From positions 248,001 to 312,000 of the forward strand of contig CADCXA010000001.1 in the NCBI GenBank assembly GCA_902806565.1: DNA of 64,000 bases, in the 5' to 3' direction. The notes beneath the pieces are model-generated. The model made no database searches. It saw nothing but the letters and a program-made list of their open reading frames with translations, and had not been told where the DNA came from. This document shows, in pieces, positions 11,013 to 20,023 of the stretch. The stretch comes from Hypoxylon rubiginosum. Taxonomy: Eukaryota; Ascomycota; Sordariomycetes; Xylariales; Hypoxylaceae. Each line of letters opens with the position of its first letter. Position 1 is the stretch's first letter. The position numbers and the translations under genes were made by a program.

Positions 11013-11823
11013 GAGGAACTAATAAGAACAAGAAAACGAGGGAAAGGGGGTTAAAAAAAAGAAGAGGTTCAAGATGATTTTGGCTTTTGCATAGCAACTC
11101 AGGGGGTTGGCGGCATTTGCATTAAGGGGTTTACTAAGGGATGAAAGCCTTTTTTGGGAGCATAGCATCGGTCGGGGGATAGCGGGATTGCATGGAAATG
11201 ACCCTTTGACTTGGCGGAATAAGGATTAATGATACCTTTGCTGCGGAAAGAGAAAAGAAAAAAATTCTTACCGCCGTTTTATGTAGATGAAAGAGAGAGA
11301 GAGAGAGAGATAGGCTTGATACCTAGATATGAATTGTTCACACTAAGACTTCGTGTTTGTACGAATCAGTTGATATTTTGGTGTGAAGAGGATGTATGTC
11401 GATGTGTGATCTACAATGTCAAGACATCTACACAACCTAAGAATCAAAGAGTGAATTTACGAGTTCATAGCTACTTCATTTCATTTATATTTCTTTTCTT
11501 TCTAGGGCTCATTGCAAGAGGTTCTAAGGCAATGCTCACATGAACACCAGATTCAAGGTCATGAGTGAGCTCACTTTCTCTCGTAGCAGTTCAATACCGC
11601 AAATACTAGCCATCCAGCTTGCCATGAAACTTGAACCTCATTCCTCAAGTACCTAATAATGGTCTAGGTAAACCCTTTACAAAGATCATCATCCCCTGAG
11701 AATTGCACTCACATAGGAGGTAAACATACTTGAGAGGTAGGTATGCTTGCAAGTCCTCTCGCCAGCCCAGCACCGAAAATGGCACCTAGCAGCAGCAGCA
11801 GCAGCAGCAGCAGCAAGCATCAA
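11013..11823. other. Intergenic between convergent genes
   Basis: The interval holds the 3' flanks of the AlkB fusion gene and the FAR1-like gene, with a short GA dinucleotide tract at about 11292-11310. CAG triplets at 11791-11815 lie just beyond the stop of the FAR1-like gene. No gene is seen. Confidence 0.55.
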
Positions 11824-13080
11824 TCACCCAGGAGGATTCGAGCCAGCAGCACCCCCCGTACCCGCATTCCCCTGCAGCACGATAGTCGGCCGCCTCCCTA
11901 TGACCTCGAACACGATAGTACTCTGGTCGGCGGCGGCGGTAGCATCAGTCGGCAAATCCACATCGCTCATGCTCAGAGCACGTAAAATGTGGCGGTCGAT
12001 GCGGTCGAGCTCGGCATCGGCGTAGTCGCCCTTGAGGTAAGCAGCGACCTGGCGCGCGGGCAGCGCGGCGGCGCGGGCAAGCCTTGCGACGGCGGCCCGG
12101 ATACCCGCGTTGTTGTCGCGCTGCCAGCGGCGGTACGACGCGATAGTATGCATCTGGGCCGGGGGCGTGACCGGGTGGTTGTGCCGCGGGTCCAGGACCT
12201 CGACGAACCAGCGGTCCCCCTCGCGCTTGAGCCGGCGCGCCACCGCCCTCCACGGGCACCCGCACTTGCGGCTCTCGCGGCGCCGCTCCCCCGTCCCCTG
12301 CGACACGAAGTCCGCGCCGCCCCGGTCGCACGCGAAGTCCCGCCGGATCACCTCGCCCGCCGGGTCGTACCGGCCCGACGGGAGCTTCTCCTTGACGGTG
12401 CGCTTCTGCGAGACGCCGTAGCCGGACGTGAAGACGTGCTGCTGCAGCGCGAAGGTGGCGTCCTCGGGCGTCGCGTACGGGCCCCGCGTCAGCGGCGAAG
12501 GCGTGTGCTCTAGGGGCGGCGGGCGCGGCGGCGGTAGGAGTAGGCCTGCGGTGCCGGCGCGCTGCTGGGCTTGGTAGTCGCGCACCGCTTGCGTCTTGGG
12601 CGGTCGGCCTACGCGCCGGCGTTTCGGCTGTGGTTCGGCAGTGCCGGTTGTTGTTGTTGCTGTTGTTGTGTGGGGAGTAGCGCTACTGCTAGCGGATACG
12701 GCTACGGTAGACGGCGGCGTTGGTATCGGCGTAGGTGTTGCGATGGCAGGCGCCGGGGCGGTTTCGGGACTGGCGTGGACATTCTGCTGTTGTATGGTGG
12801 CATTGGTATTGTTAGTTGGAGGTAGGGTTTGTGGGTGTTGTTGAAACGCTGTAGGACCGGCGGATGTGGGTTGGAGTTGGTGCGGTTGGTGGTGGTGATG
12901 CTGCTGCTGCTGAGGATGAGGTTGCGGATGAGGATGGTGTTGCTGATGTTGATGTTGTTGATGCTGATGCTGGAGCTGGAGTTGATGCTGATGCTGTTGC
13001 GGTAGAGGAATTGGCGAGAAAGAAAGTTGGTTGTATTGCTGGATGGGTCCTAGAGAGCCGTACTGAGGTGGTTGCGCCAT
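11824..13080 (-). CDS. FAR1-type DNA-binding protein with AT-hook and polyQ/H N-terminus
   Basis: The protein has 418 residues and no intron. Residues 28-70 are almost only Gln and His, encoded by CAG/CAC/CAT triplets. Residues 72-148 are Pro/Thr/Ala rich. KRRRVGRPPK (153-162) is an AT-hook. Residues about 203-303 match the FAR1 zinc-binding DNA domain: FTSGYGVSQKRTV, RRDFACDRGG (Cys251), RKCGCPWRAVARR (Cys273, Cys275), and DPRHNHP (His300, His302). This domain derives from Mutator-like transposases and is used by host transcription factors in plants and fungi. No transposase catalytic domain follows; the C-terminus is short and helical, ending in a Gly/Ala-rich tail. I infer a domesticated nuclear regulator; targets are unknown. 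Many other-frame ORFs overlap it because the coding DNA is GC-rich. Confidence 0.8.
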   Translation of the reverse strand: MAQPPQYGSLGPIQQYNQLSFSPIPLPQQHQHQLQLQHQHQQHQHQQHHPHPQPHPQQQQHHHHQPHQLQPTSAGPTAFQQHPQTLPPTNNTNATIQQQNVHASPETAPAPAIATPTPIPTPPSTVAVSASSSATPHTTTATTTTGTAEPQPKRRRVGRPPKTQAVRDYQAQQRAGTAGLLLPPPRPPPLEHTPSPLTRGPYATPEDATFALQQHVFTSGYGVSQKRTVKEKLPSGRYDPAGEVIRRDFACDRGGADFVSQGTGERRRESRKCGCPWRAVARRLKREGDRWFVEVLDPRHNHPVTPPAQMHTIASYRRWQRDNNAGIRAAVARLARAAALPARQVAAYLKGDYADAELDRIDRHILRALSMSDVDLPTDATAAADQSTIVFEVIGRRPTIVLQGNAGTGGAAGSNPPG

Positions 13081-13595
13081 TCTTTTAAGTCGACGCTCCC
13101 AATTTCTAGACCGTCTGTGTACGGATACCTACATAGGTAGTGGAGGAATGGTTGACCGTTGGTGTAAAGAAAATGGTCCGGTTCCACGGTCCCACGGAGG
13201 TTTTCCCACTTGCTTAATTGGGTATGGCTACTAACTAGGTAAACCGATACTGCCGCGATCCGATATGCAACTATCTTACTTTTCTTATTTAGACGGTGCA
13301 GTATCGATATACCGATGTTTCGTCAACGGTCTGCCCCTTTGCTTGTCTGGCTGTGTTACTTCAACTTGGATTTACACAAAGCCAATAATAAGAGCAAGAT
13401 ATATAGAGCATATAATCTGAACATGTGAACATTGAATATAGCCATTATGTCTTTTGTCCAAGTCTAAGCTAGACACATAGTACGATCAAGCAGCTTCATC
13501 TCACCCAACAAGCAACCTTAAACACTTGAACAGACGGGGGTATATTAGGTATCGAAGCGGAAGAAGGTAGACAAGTGTGTAGGTAAGTCAACAGT
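13081..13595. other. Intergenic, about 0.5 kb
   Basis: Promoter of the FAR1-like gene and 3' flank of the XRCC2-like gene. AT-richer than its neighbours; no coding signal. Confidence 0.5.
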
Positions 13596-14604
13596 CTACA
13601 CATCCTTCCACACATACCCCCCGACCCTCGAGCTCGCCACCCAGCCCGTCCCGTCCACGACCTCTTGCCTCCTGCCCCTATCGCGCAGGGCCTCCTCCAC
13701 GCTAGCCCCGGCCGCAAACCCGGCCACCTCCTCACGCTCAACCCGCAACCAGCCCTTCCAGCCCGCGTTCACGTCGCCTTTAACGATGCCGCTTGTTCCC
13801 GCTCCCGCTCCCGCTCCAGCTCCAGCCCCGATGACCACCGTGCCCCACCACTCCCGCGCCCGGCTGCCGTGCGTCCCGTATACCATCCACTCCCGCGCCA
13901 CCGCTACAGCCGCCCGGATCTGGTCCTGGCCCCGCCCCGGCCGGTACACGTATAGGTGCCGCAGGTCCGAGGGTTTCGCCGGGTAGCTATTGCTGGTGCT
14001 GCTTGGGCTGCTGTCGTGAGACGGGTTAGAGTGGTGGTGAGGAAAGGGAGCGGACGCGGCGACGAGACGGGTCACGTCAAAGCGACCTTCCGCATCGACT
14101 ACCACGACGGTGTAGTTTTGCGGCTCCGCAATGAGGGTTGAGACCAGGTGGTAGAGCAGCGGTAAGTAGCGCCCGCTCACTGAGAGGACGGGAGGCGGCG
14201 CCGATTTTACCGCGTTGTGATAGCGACTTGCTAAGCTGGCGAGAGCGGGGATGGGTATATGTGGGCGAATATTAGATGGGCCGCCTATAAGATTAACGCG
14301 GAGGGCGTCGAGGAGCTATGATATCGGTTTAGTTAGTATATGTTGAGCTTCATAATGAGTGTGAGGGAGCAAGTATAAGGGGTTATGGGGGTAAATAGCT
14401 GCGATAAGATAAGACTTGAAAGATGTCACAACTTTAACACTTGATTGACACCGAGCTCTCATCAATCGCACCATTGAAACTTTGCATCACCAATCCTTTG
14501 CATGTGCTCTTCATAAAAGACGAACATACCTCTTCCAAACTACCTTCTTCAATCTCCCCGAGTAATCGCGCACCGACGTGTTTTGCCGCCGCGGCATCCA
14601 TCAT
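13596..14604 (-). CDS. XRCC2-like Rad51-paralogue fold protein without recognisable Walker A
   Basis: Two exons: 14604..14530 (MMDAAAAKHVGARLLGE... ending SLEE) and 14315..13596. The intron (214 bp) has donor GTATGT, branch ACTAAC and acceptor CATAG, and joins in phase 0 to LLDALRV. The protein has 264 residues. Residues about 95-120 contain PPVLSVSGRYLPLLYHLVST, which aligns with XRCC2 where the P-loop leads into LYHL, but the GxxxxGK[T/S] residues are absent. TVVVVDAEGRFDVTRL follows, matching the XRCC2 strand FIDTDYHFDMLRL. LRHLYVYRPGRGQ matches XRCC2 RLHVFR. REWWGTVVIG ends the core. Human XRCC2 works in homologous recombination and its ATP-site mutants retain function, so loss of Walker A is not decisive. 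The start at 14604 or 14601 is equivalent. Annotation from a GTG at 14180 would miss 70 residues. It diverges from SOM1. Confidence 0.68.
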
Positions 14605-14684
14605 CCTCGTTCATCTATCTCACTCCGCTTCATCTCACAAGCGCCAATTTCGCATGTGAACCGGGAGGAGCAGCAGCAGCAGAG
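14605..14684. promoter_or_regulatory. 80-bp divergent promoter / 5' leader between XRCC2-like and SOM1
   Basis: Only 80 bases separate the two start codons. The stretch is C+T rich on the plus strand near 14605-14640 and carries a GCAGCAGCAGCA leader just before the SOM1 start. The real promoters must overlap each other or the opposite 5' exon. Confidence 0.6.
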
Positions 14685-15058
14685 ATGGCGCCAGCGTGCC
14701 ACGTCTTCCCAGCCTCGGAGCTCGAGGCCCAGATCCAGGTAGCCGGCGACGGGCGGTTGCGCAAGGGCGGCCGGATCGACCTGTCGGCCTGCGAGCTCTT
14801 CTCGATGGTGCAGTACGAGTGCCAGATCGACCGGCCCCAGATCTCGGACAGTCCGGTGAGATGCTGGCCGGTGCAGCGGTGGTTTCGCCGGTGAGTCGAG
14901 TCTCTTTCTCTTTTTTTTTCTTCTCACAGTTGAAGAGTTGTTTGGGCTAATGGTCGAGGTTTAGATGTCAAGATAAGAAAGGGAGTTTTATGGTCGAGAC
15001 TACGGCGTGGGAGGGGAGCAAGGCCAAGAATGATGCTGGTGGCGGGGTGGACACATGA
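14685..15058 (+). CDS. SOM1: Mitochondrial inner-membrane peptidase complex subunit Som1
   Basis: Two exons, 14685..14890 and 14965..15058, with a 74-bp intron (donor GTGAGT, branch GCTAATG, acceptor TTTAG). The protein has 99 residues. The start at 14685 gives MAPACHVFPASELEAQIQVA, the typical Som1 beginning. The body has the Cys pattern CELFSMVQYEC followed by CWPVQRWFRRC, and exon 2 ends the family with FMVETTAWEG. Som1 is a small intermembrane-space protein with CxnC-type cysteines that works with the Imp1/Imp2 peptidase, which removes sorting signals from proteins such as cytochrome b2. Without splicing, the frame ends early at RR plus stop, so the conserved C-terminus is only visible in the spliced model. 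It diverges from the XRCC2-like gene and lies next to two more mitochondrial genes. Confidence 0.88.
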
Positions 15059-15919
15059 TAGATGATTATAGAGAATGAACACATTTGTATTCTTATAGTC
15101 TCTCCACCCAACATGAAGATATTGGGATTCAAGTATATATAGGTACGTATTATTTATGGTATGATTTTATAAATCTATTTTCTACATTCATAGTATGAAC
15201 TGAGGGATAATAGTTTCAGAATCATTGCCAGTTCAAGAGTATAAATTTAGGAAATAGAATATGCTTGGATTATTATTCCAAGGCTCACTCGTAATTCTAT
15301 CATGGAAATCCATGGATTGGCTCCTGAGAGCAGACTATTCTTCCCAATTCAGCACTCATTGGCGTCTGTCCACTTCGTACAAGGCCCCTTAACTCAATGT
15401 AAGAATCCATAATGAAATACAGTCCACACCTTACATATTCGACGTTTATCACTTTTAGTACTACCCAGCCCCATCAATCATCTCACACTTCACTTCTTAT
15501 ACGGCAATATACATCTTTTAACACAGTGACCTCTATCTTCTTCCATTTCCTGTCACTCTACGAGAGCACAGATATGTGCAAACTCACCCTACAGTTAGAC
15601 TGGTCGTATCAATCCCCAGACAGGTAATGTTCGGCCACGGAAATAGAAGCCCGCCTTATCATAATCCCAATCACGAATATCTTTGTACGAGGCGAATGAA
15701 TAGGAAAATGTTCAAGGGATTCTGAATTCGGCGGGTGGGTTGTCTCGTTAATATAGTACAGTCGACCGTCCCAAGAGCTTTCGAAGCGTAGCCGTCGTCT
15801 ATAGCATCCTTATAAAACCATACGACAGAAAATTGCTGAGCAAGTCTGATATCTGGTGTCCCCCCTCTCCTCCCTTATGCGTACGTCTCCTTGTCTCTCT
15901 AGTTTTTTCAATTGGCATT
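15059..15919. other. Intergenic between convergent SOM1 and COX VIIa genes
   Basis: AT-rich, holding the 3' ends of both genes. A frame at 15412..15627 (+) has no family match or splice logic. No gene is supported. Confidence 0.5.
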
Positions 15920-16383
15920 CTAACCGGTTTTCGCGGCCCGCTCTTCCTCGAGTTGTTTGTAGAAGGAGTCTCGTCCGTGGGTGCGCGGCATGTGGTATCC
16001 GTGCCTTGAAGAAGCGAGTTAGTCCAATTATCTTATCGCAAGTCCGTCTCGATCGTAGTAAGCGTCTGTCGGGTGATGATATTCATAAGGGGTCTTCGTA
16101 CCAGTACAGGCTACCGAAAGTCACGCCAAGTCCTGTAATTCGAGTCAGTCAACAGTTCCGTATCTACCATCCATGGACAGTAACAAGTTCCGCTAGGATT
16201 GTAGAAGATAATTCGAATAATAGGATGGACGTACCGAGCGCAATGCCGAGGTCAGTTACGAGGCCCCGTCGGAGCATCTGCAATCGTAGAAAGTTAGCCT
16301 CGGAAACTTGGCAGTAGGAGAACGAATACGCCGAGCAATTGAGCGCAGCAAGTACATACGCCAGTAATAGGTTTGACGGCCAT
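15920..16383 (-). CDS. Cytochrome c oxidase subunit VIIa (yeast Cox9-like)
   Basis: Four tiny exons: 16383..16360 (MAVKPITG), 16277..16235 (MLRRGLVTDLGIAL), 16132..16102 (LGVTFGSLYW) and 16004..15920 (HGYHMPRTHGRDSFYKQLEE, ending AAKTG). Phases fit at every junction and each intron has GT-AG ends. The third has branch GACTAAC and acceptor CAAG. The protein is 60 residues, like yeast Cox9 (59). Family features are the PITG start, the basic LRRG turn, one membrane helix (about residues 15-34) and the C-terminal WHGYHMPR..RDSFY.QLEEER. It is a nuclear-encoded, inner-membrane accessory subunit of complex IV. No exon is long enough to show as a convincing ORF, so automatic annotation could miss it. 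It is divergent from uL22m with 361 bp between start codons. Confidence 0.87.
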
Positions 16384-16744
16384 TGTGTAGATATCTGGAG
16401 AGGAGATTGAGAGGTCGCTAGGACGGGGACGTTGGTGAGAAAGAGATGTCGGGATTTTTCGTTTCGTTCCTTTAAGAAAATGGGCTGATGATGTTTCCCA
16501 ATTCGCGCGGAAGCTTGGAAAGGCGGAAATGGGTAGACGGAAGCTCTACCAATGAAATCACGTGCATTACCCGCTTCGTCCCACCAACGTACTAAAGACC
16601 GGGGGGAGCCACCGACGCTCTCGGTTAATCGCCGGCAATTTGCCAATTGGGAACTTCAACTTTTTCTGTTCCATCATCCTCTATAAGCAAAGCAAACCAA
16701 GCTTCACTCCTGAGGCTGCCCGAAAGACTCAATTCCTAGCAGCC
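16384..16744. promoter_or_regulatory. 361-bp divergent promoter between COX VIIa and uL22m
   Basis: The region between two nuclear genes for mitochondrial proteins transcribed away from each other. It contains CCAAT-like ACCAATG (16549) and GCCAATTGG (16643). Co-regulation is an inference. Confidence 0.5.
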
Positions 16745-17971
16745 ATGAGCTTACATCTGCCGGCAAGGCGGGTAGCCAGTTCCGGTACATATTCCAATTC
16801 TTGATCAACCATCGATACCCCTTATATAGGTATATAAGCTAATCAAAAAGACACAGCTGTGCGGACATCCGCCTGCAAACCCACCCTACACCTCCAGCAG
16901 CACCTGCTCCCCCGGACGCAGCGCCGAGACGCGGGCTGGTTCGGCTGGGGCCGCGGCCGCGGCAGCAGCGAGGCGTCCGCCACCTCGCCCTTCGCCCAGG
17001 AGCTCACGCGGCGGGAGCGCGAGCAGGCCCTGGCCAAGCAGAACATGGACCGGACGCAGGGCGCGTCCATCTTCGACGAGGAGATCAAGGACCCCGAGCG
17101 GCTGCAGCGGCAGCAGCAGCAAGAAGAGCGGGAGACCGCCGGCCCGATGACCGCCTCGCGCGTCCGGGAGCACGTCGAGCGCGCCGAGAACCCGGACCCG
17201 CGGTGGCGCGTCCGCTTCCTCAAGAAGAAGGTGATGCAGATGGCGCGGGCGGACCCGGCCAGGCCGCTCCCGCGCGAGCAGCGCATCCGGCTGTCGGAGA
17301 AGCGGCACGCGAGCGCGTCCCCCCCCTTGCCTACGTCTACCAAGAAGCTCGTGCACCTGTCGCACCAGATCGTCGGCAAGACGGTCGACGACGCCATCGC
17401 CCAGATGCGCTTCAGCAAGAAGAAGATGGCCCGCGAGGTCAAGTGGCAGCTCGAGGACGCCCGCGACCGCGCCATCGCCGCCCACGGCATGGGGCTCGGC
17501 TCCTCTTCCTCTTCCTCTTCTTCTTCCTCCACATCTACCTCTACCACCACTACCACTCAAGAAGACGACAACAACAATAACAACACCAACAAGCCTCGCA
17601 AGATCCAGACCAAGGACGGCAAGTGGATCGAGGTCCACGACCCCACCACCCTATACGTCGACGAGTCCTGGGTCACCAAGGGCCCGTGGCGAGGCGCGAG
17701 AGTACAGTACCACGCCAGGAGTCGTATGTCCATGATGTGGCGACCTACCGCATGTAAGTCATAGTTCTATATCCGCCCCTACCTCTCTTCTTCGAAGATT
17801 AGCTGTCACTAATGCAGTCTCTACTCGATAGCTATCTCGCTTGTTCTAAAGGAAGAGAAGACGAGGATACGGCAGCACAACGAAAAGGTGGAGGCGCAGG
17901 CCAAGAAGGCTCCTTGGGTACATCTGCCGAATCGACCGGTGACGGCGCAGAGGCAGTACTACAGCTGGTGA
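16745..17971 (+). CDS. Mitochondrial large-subunit ribosomal protein uL22m (L22)
   Basis: Three exons: 16745..16784, 16857..17753 and 17832..17971; introns of 72 and 78 bp with GTACAT...ACAG and GTAAGT...GATAG. The protein has 358 residues. The N-terminus MSLHLPARRVASSAVRTSAC is a basic, hydroxylated presequence. The uL22 core starts at TSTKKLVHLSHQIVGKTVDD, continues AIAQMRFSKKKMAREVKWQLEDA and ends with ESWVTKGPWRGARVQYHARS plus the exon-3 tail ISLVLKEEKTR...QRQYYSW. A Ser/Thr/Asn-rich insertion coded by TCTTCC and ACC/AAC triplets (about 17500-17590) interrupts the conserved domain. The ATG at 16745 is used because the uninterrupted frame starts only with a GTG at 16859. It is a structural protein of the mitoribosome near the exit tunnel. 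Confidence 0.88.
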
Positions 17972-18669
17972 TAGATATATGGGCATGGAAAGAATAAAAA
18001 TGATCAGCCCTCGAGTATATAGCAGGCGTACTGTATATATACTTGTAAGAGTTAAGTGTATCAGCTCGATACTTGTATTATATAACCCTAGAGATTAACT
18101 TAAGAGAGACGAGCCGAACAACAGGTCTATCAATATCAAAACGCACGAATTTCCACGACTTTCTACGGATTCACCATAAGACAGATGAGTTCATTGAGCA
18201 GCGTCTTCATTGATCTTGTCTGGATTTGTCTACCTAGGTATTTGGGTTACTTCAGCCAAAGGTTGATCACTACCATAAAGGATACAGGGCGCAATGCACC
18301 CACGAATCACTAACAGTATGATGTGATCACCTTGGTTCGTCCCCTTTCCTACAATAACATCTTTTGCTTTTCTGCTTATTAGCGGTAACTCCCAATTCTC
18401 TCTTCCTCAAATCAGCACATGATCAAAACCGCGGAAAACATTTCTCTAGACCTCATAAGCCAGATTGCCCAAGGCCGCGCAGACGAACCTCGAACGTACA
18501 TAATAAATCCTAGGCAGGAGTGACTTGCATCTTGGGTCTTGTCTTCATAACTCATGAAAAACACGCCACTCGGAGGTCCACAAAATTCTTAATCGAAAAT
18601 ATAGGGGCGAGTAGAGGCGGGGGTAGAGCTGTTGGAAACGATGTCGAGGTCGCTCGCATAAGAAATCGA
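17972..18669. other. Intergenic between convergent uL22m and CFEM genes
   Basis: No gene seen. An exact TACCTAGGTA palindrome lies at 18231-18240. Confidence 0.5.
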
Positions 18670-20023
18670 TTAGATCATAGTCCGCGGCTGCGTTCCGCGA
18701 CGCATATCCTCGTATCGTCGCGCATTTGCGTCAAGCTCGGAAGAATACGATGCGGCCGACGGCGTATGGGGTGTTGTGGGTTCCGAGTGAAGCGAACTGG
18801 TCTGATGAAGATCGTGGGCTGTTGGGGATGTGACGAAGGTCTTAGACAGGCCTGCTTCGGTTTGGCGCATGGTATCCGCATACTGACGGCCGGATCCGGG
18901 GAGGGGCTGCGAGATCTGCAGGGCCGGAGCTTGCGTAGCCGGGTTCTTCGACTTGCGTTTGCGCATGCACAGCCAGGCCGCAAGGATGACAAGTAAGACT
19001 ACCGCAACACCGACGCCTGCACCAATTCCAGCTCGAACAGCAACAGTCATGTCATCCTGAGAAGATGACTCCGGGGTAGGAGATGCATTGCCGGACTCCT
19101 CCGCCGAAGAGGTTCCACTGGGAGTATCGGCATCTCCACTTGTAGCCGAAGCCGAGTCCGAGGGCAAAGACGAAGACGCAGACACAGACGCAGATGCGGA
19201 TGCAGACGAGGGCGGCGACGACTACGCGATCGAGTTAGCATACTATACACAAACAAGATCAGTGCAGTCAACATACAGCAGCGACTGACGAAGACTCGGG
19301 ACCAATCAATCCCGAGATCGAAGCGGTCGTGTCAGTGGTTCCAGCGGCTACAGCGGTCACAGCGTTGGAGGATGCCGTTTCAGCGGACAAGGTAGGACTG
19401 GGATTTGGGCCGGGGGTTGTAACAGTCGCAGCGGCCGTAGTTGAAGGGGTACCAGCCGGAGCCTGCTCTGTAGGTTGCGTGGGCTGGGCGGGAGACGGAG
19501 ATGAGCTAGCAGGAGTAGCTGTGGGTAGGAGACCAGCTGATGAGGATGCGGCTACGACATTTTTTGTTAGTTGATAATTCCCAATACCTTCTTGAAAAAA
19601 CGAGGCTAAATTTGCACCGACTTGCTTACCTTTGCACTGGTCGGCGCCAAAGGATTGAGCAATGGGGAGCTGGGTGTCGGCATCGCTGCCGCAAACCTGG
19701 TTGACACAGTCTCGAATACCATCAGTGAAGTCGACAGTATTGCCGCAGACACATAGACGGTCATCCATAGCACATCCCATGCTGGCCGCGTTGACGAACA
19801 CTCCATTGACACAACCCGACTAGCCAAGGAATATGGCATTAGTGATCATGTCCACATATAAGGTACGAAGGGAGAATCGCAGACGACATAAATCCGAGGA
19901 CTAATATGAATATCTTTGATAGGAGATTATACTTACAGCGCAGGCGTTGAGACCAGTATCCTGAGCACTGCCTTGGCCCAAGAGGGCAACAAAGAATGCG
20001 CCAACAATGAACTGCATCTTCAT
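18670..20023 (-). CDS. CFEM-domain protein with single membrane helix and cytoplasmic tail
   Basis: Four exons: 20023..19937, 19819..19630, 19551..19277 and 19221..18670. Introns are 117, 78 and 55 bp; the second has CTAAC and ends GTAG, the third has GCTAAC and GCGTAG. The protein has 367 residues. Residues 1-20 form a signal peptide (MKMQFIVGAFFVALLGQGSA). The CFEM module has exactly eight cysteines at 28, 32, 45, 52, 54, 67, 72 and 91, with Asp-Asp before RLCVC; the Asp is a heme-iron ligand in characterised CFEM proteins. Residues about 95-240 are a Ser/Thr/Pro stalk. One helix lies at about 246-268, followed by MRKRK as stop-transfer and a 95-residue tail with TPHTP and Tyr motifs. CFEM proteins take part in iron/heme uptake or act as surface sensors; the long tail favours a sensor-like role (inference). 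Confidence 0.85.

Noticed and set aside
16164..16646. 160-codon minus-strand frame
   Set aside because: It reads through the first introns of COX VIIa; only the spliced micro-exons match a family.
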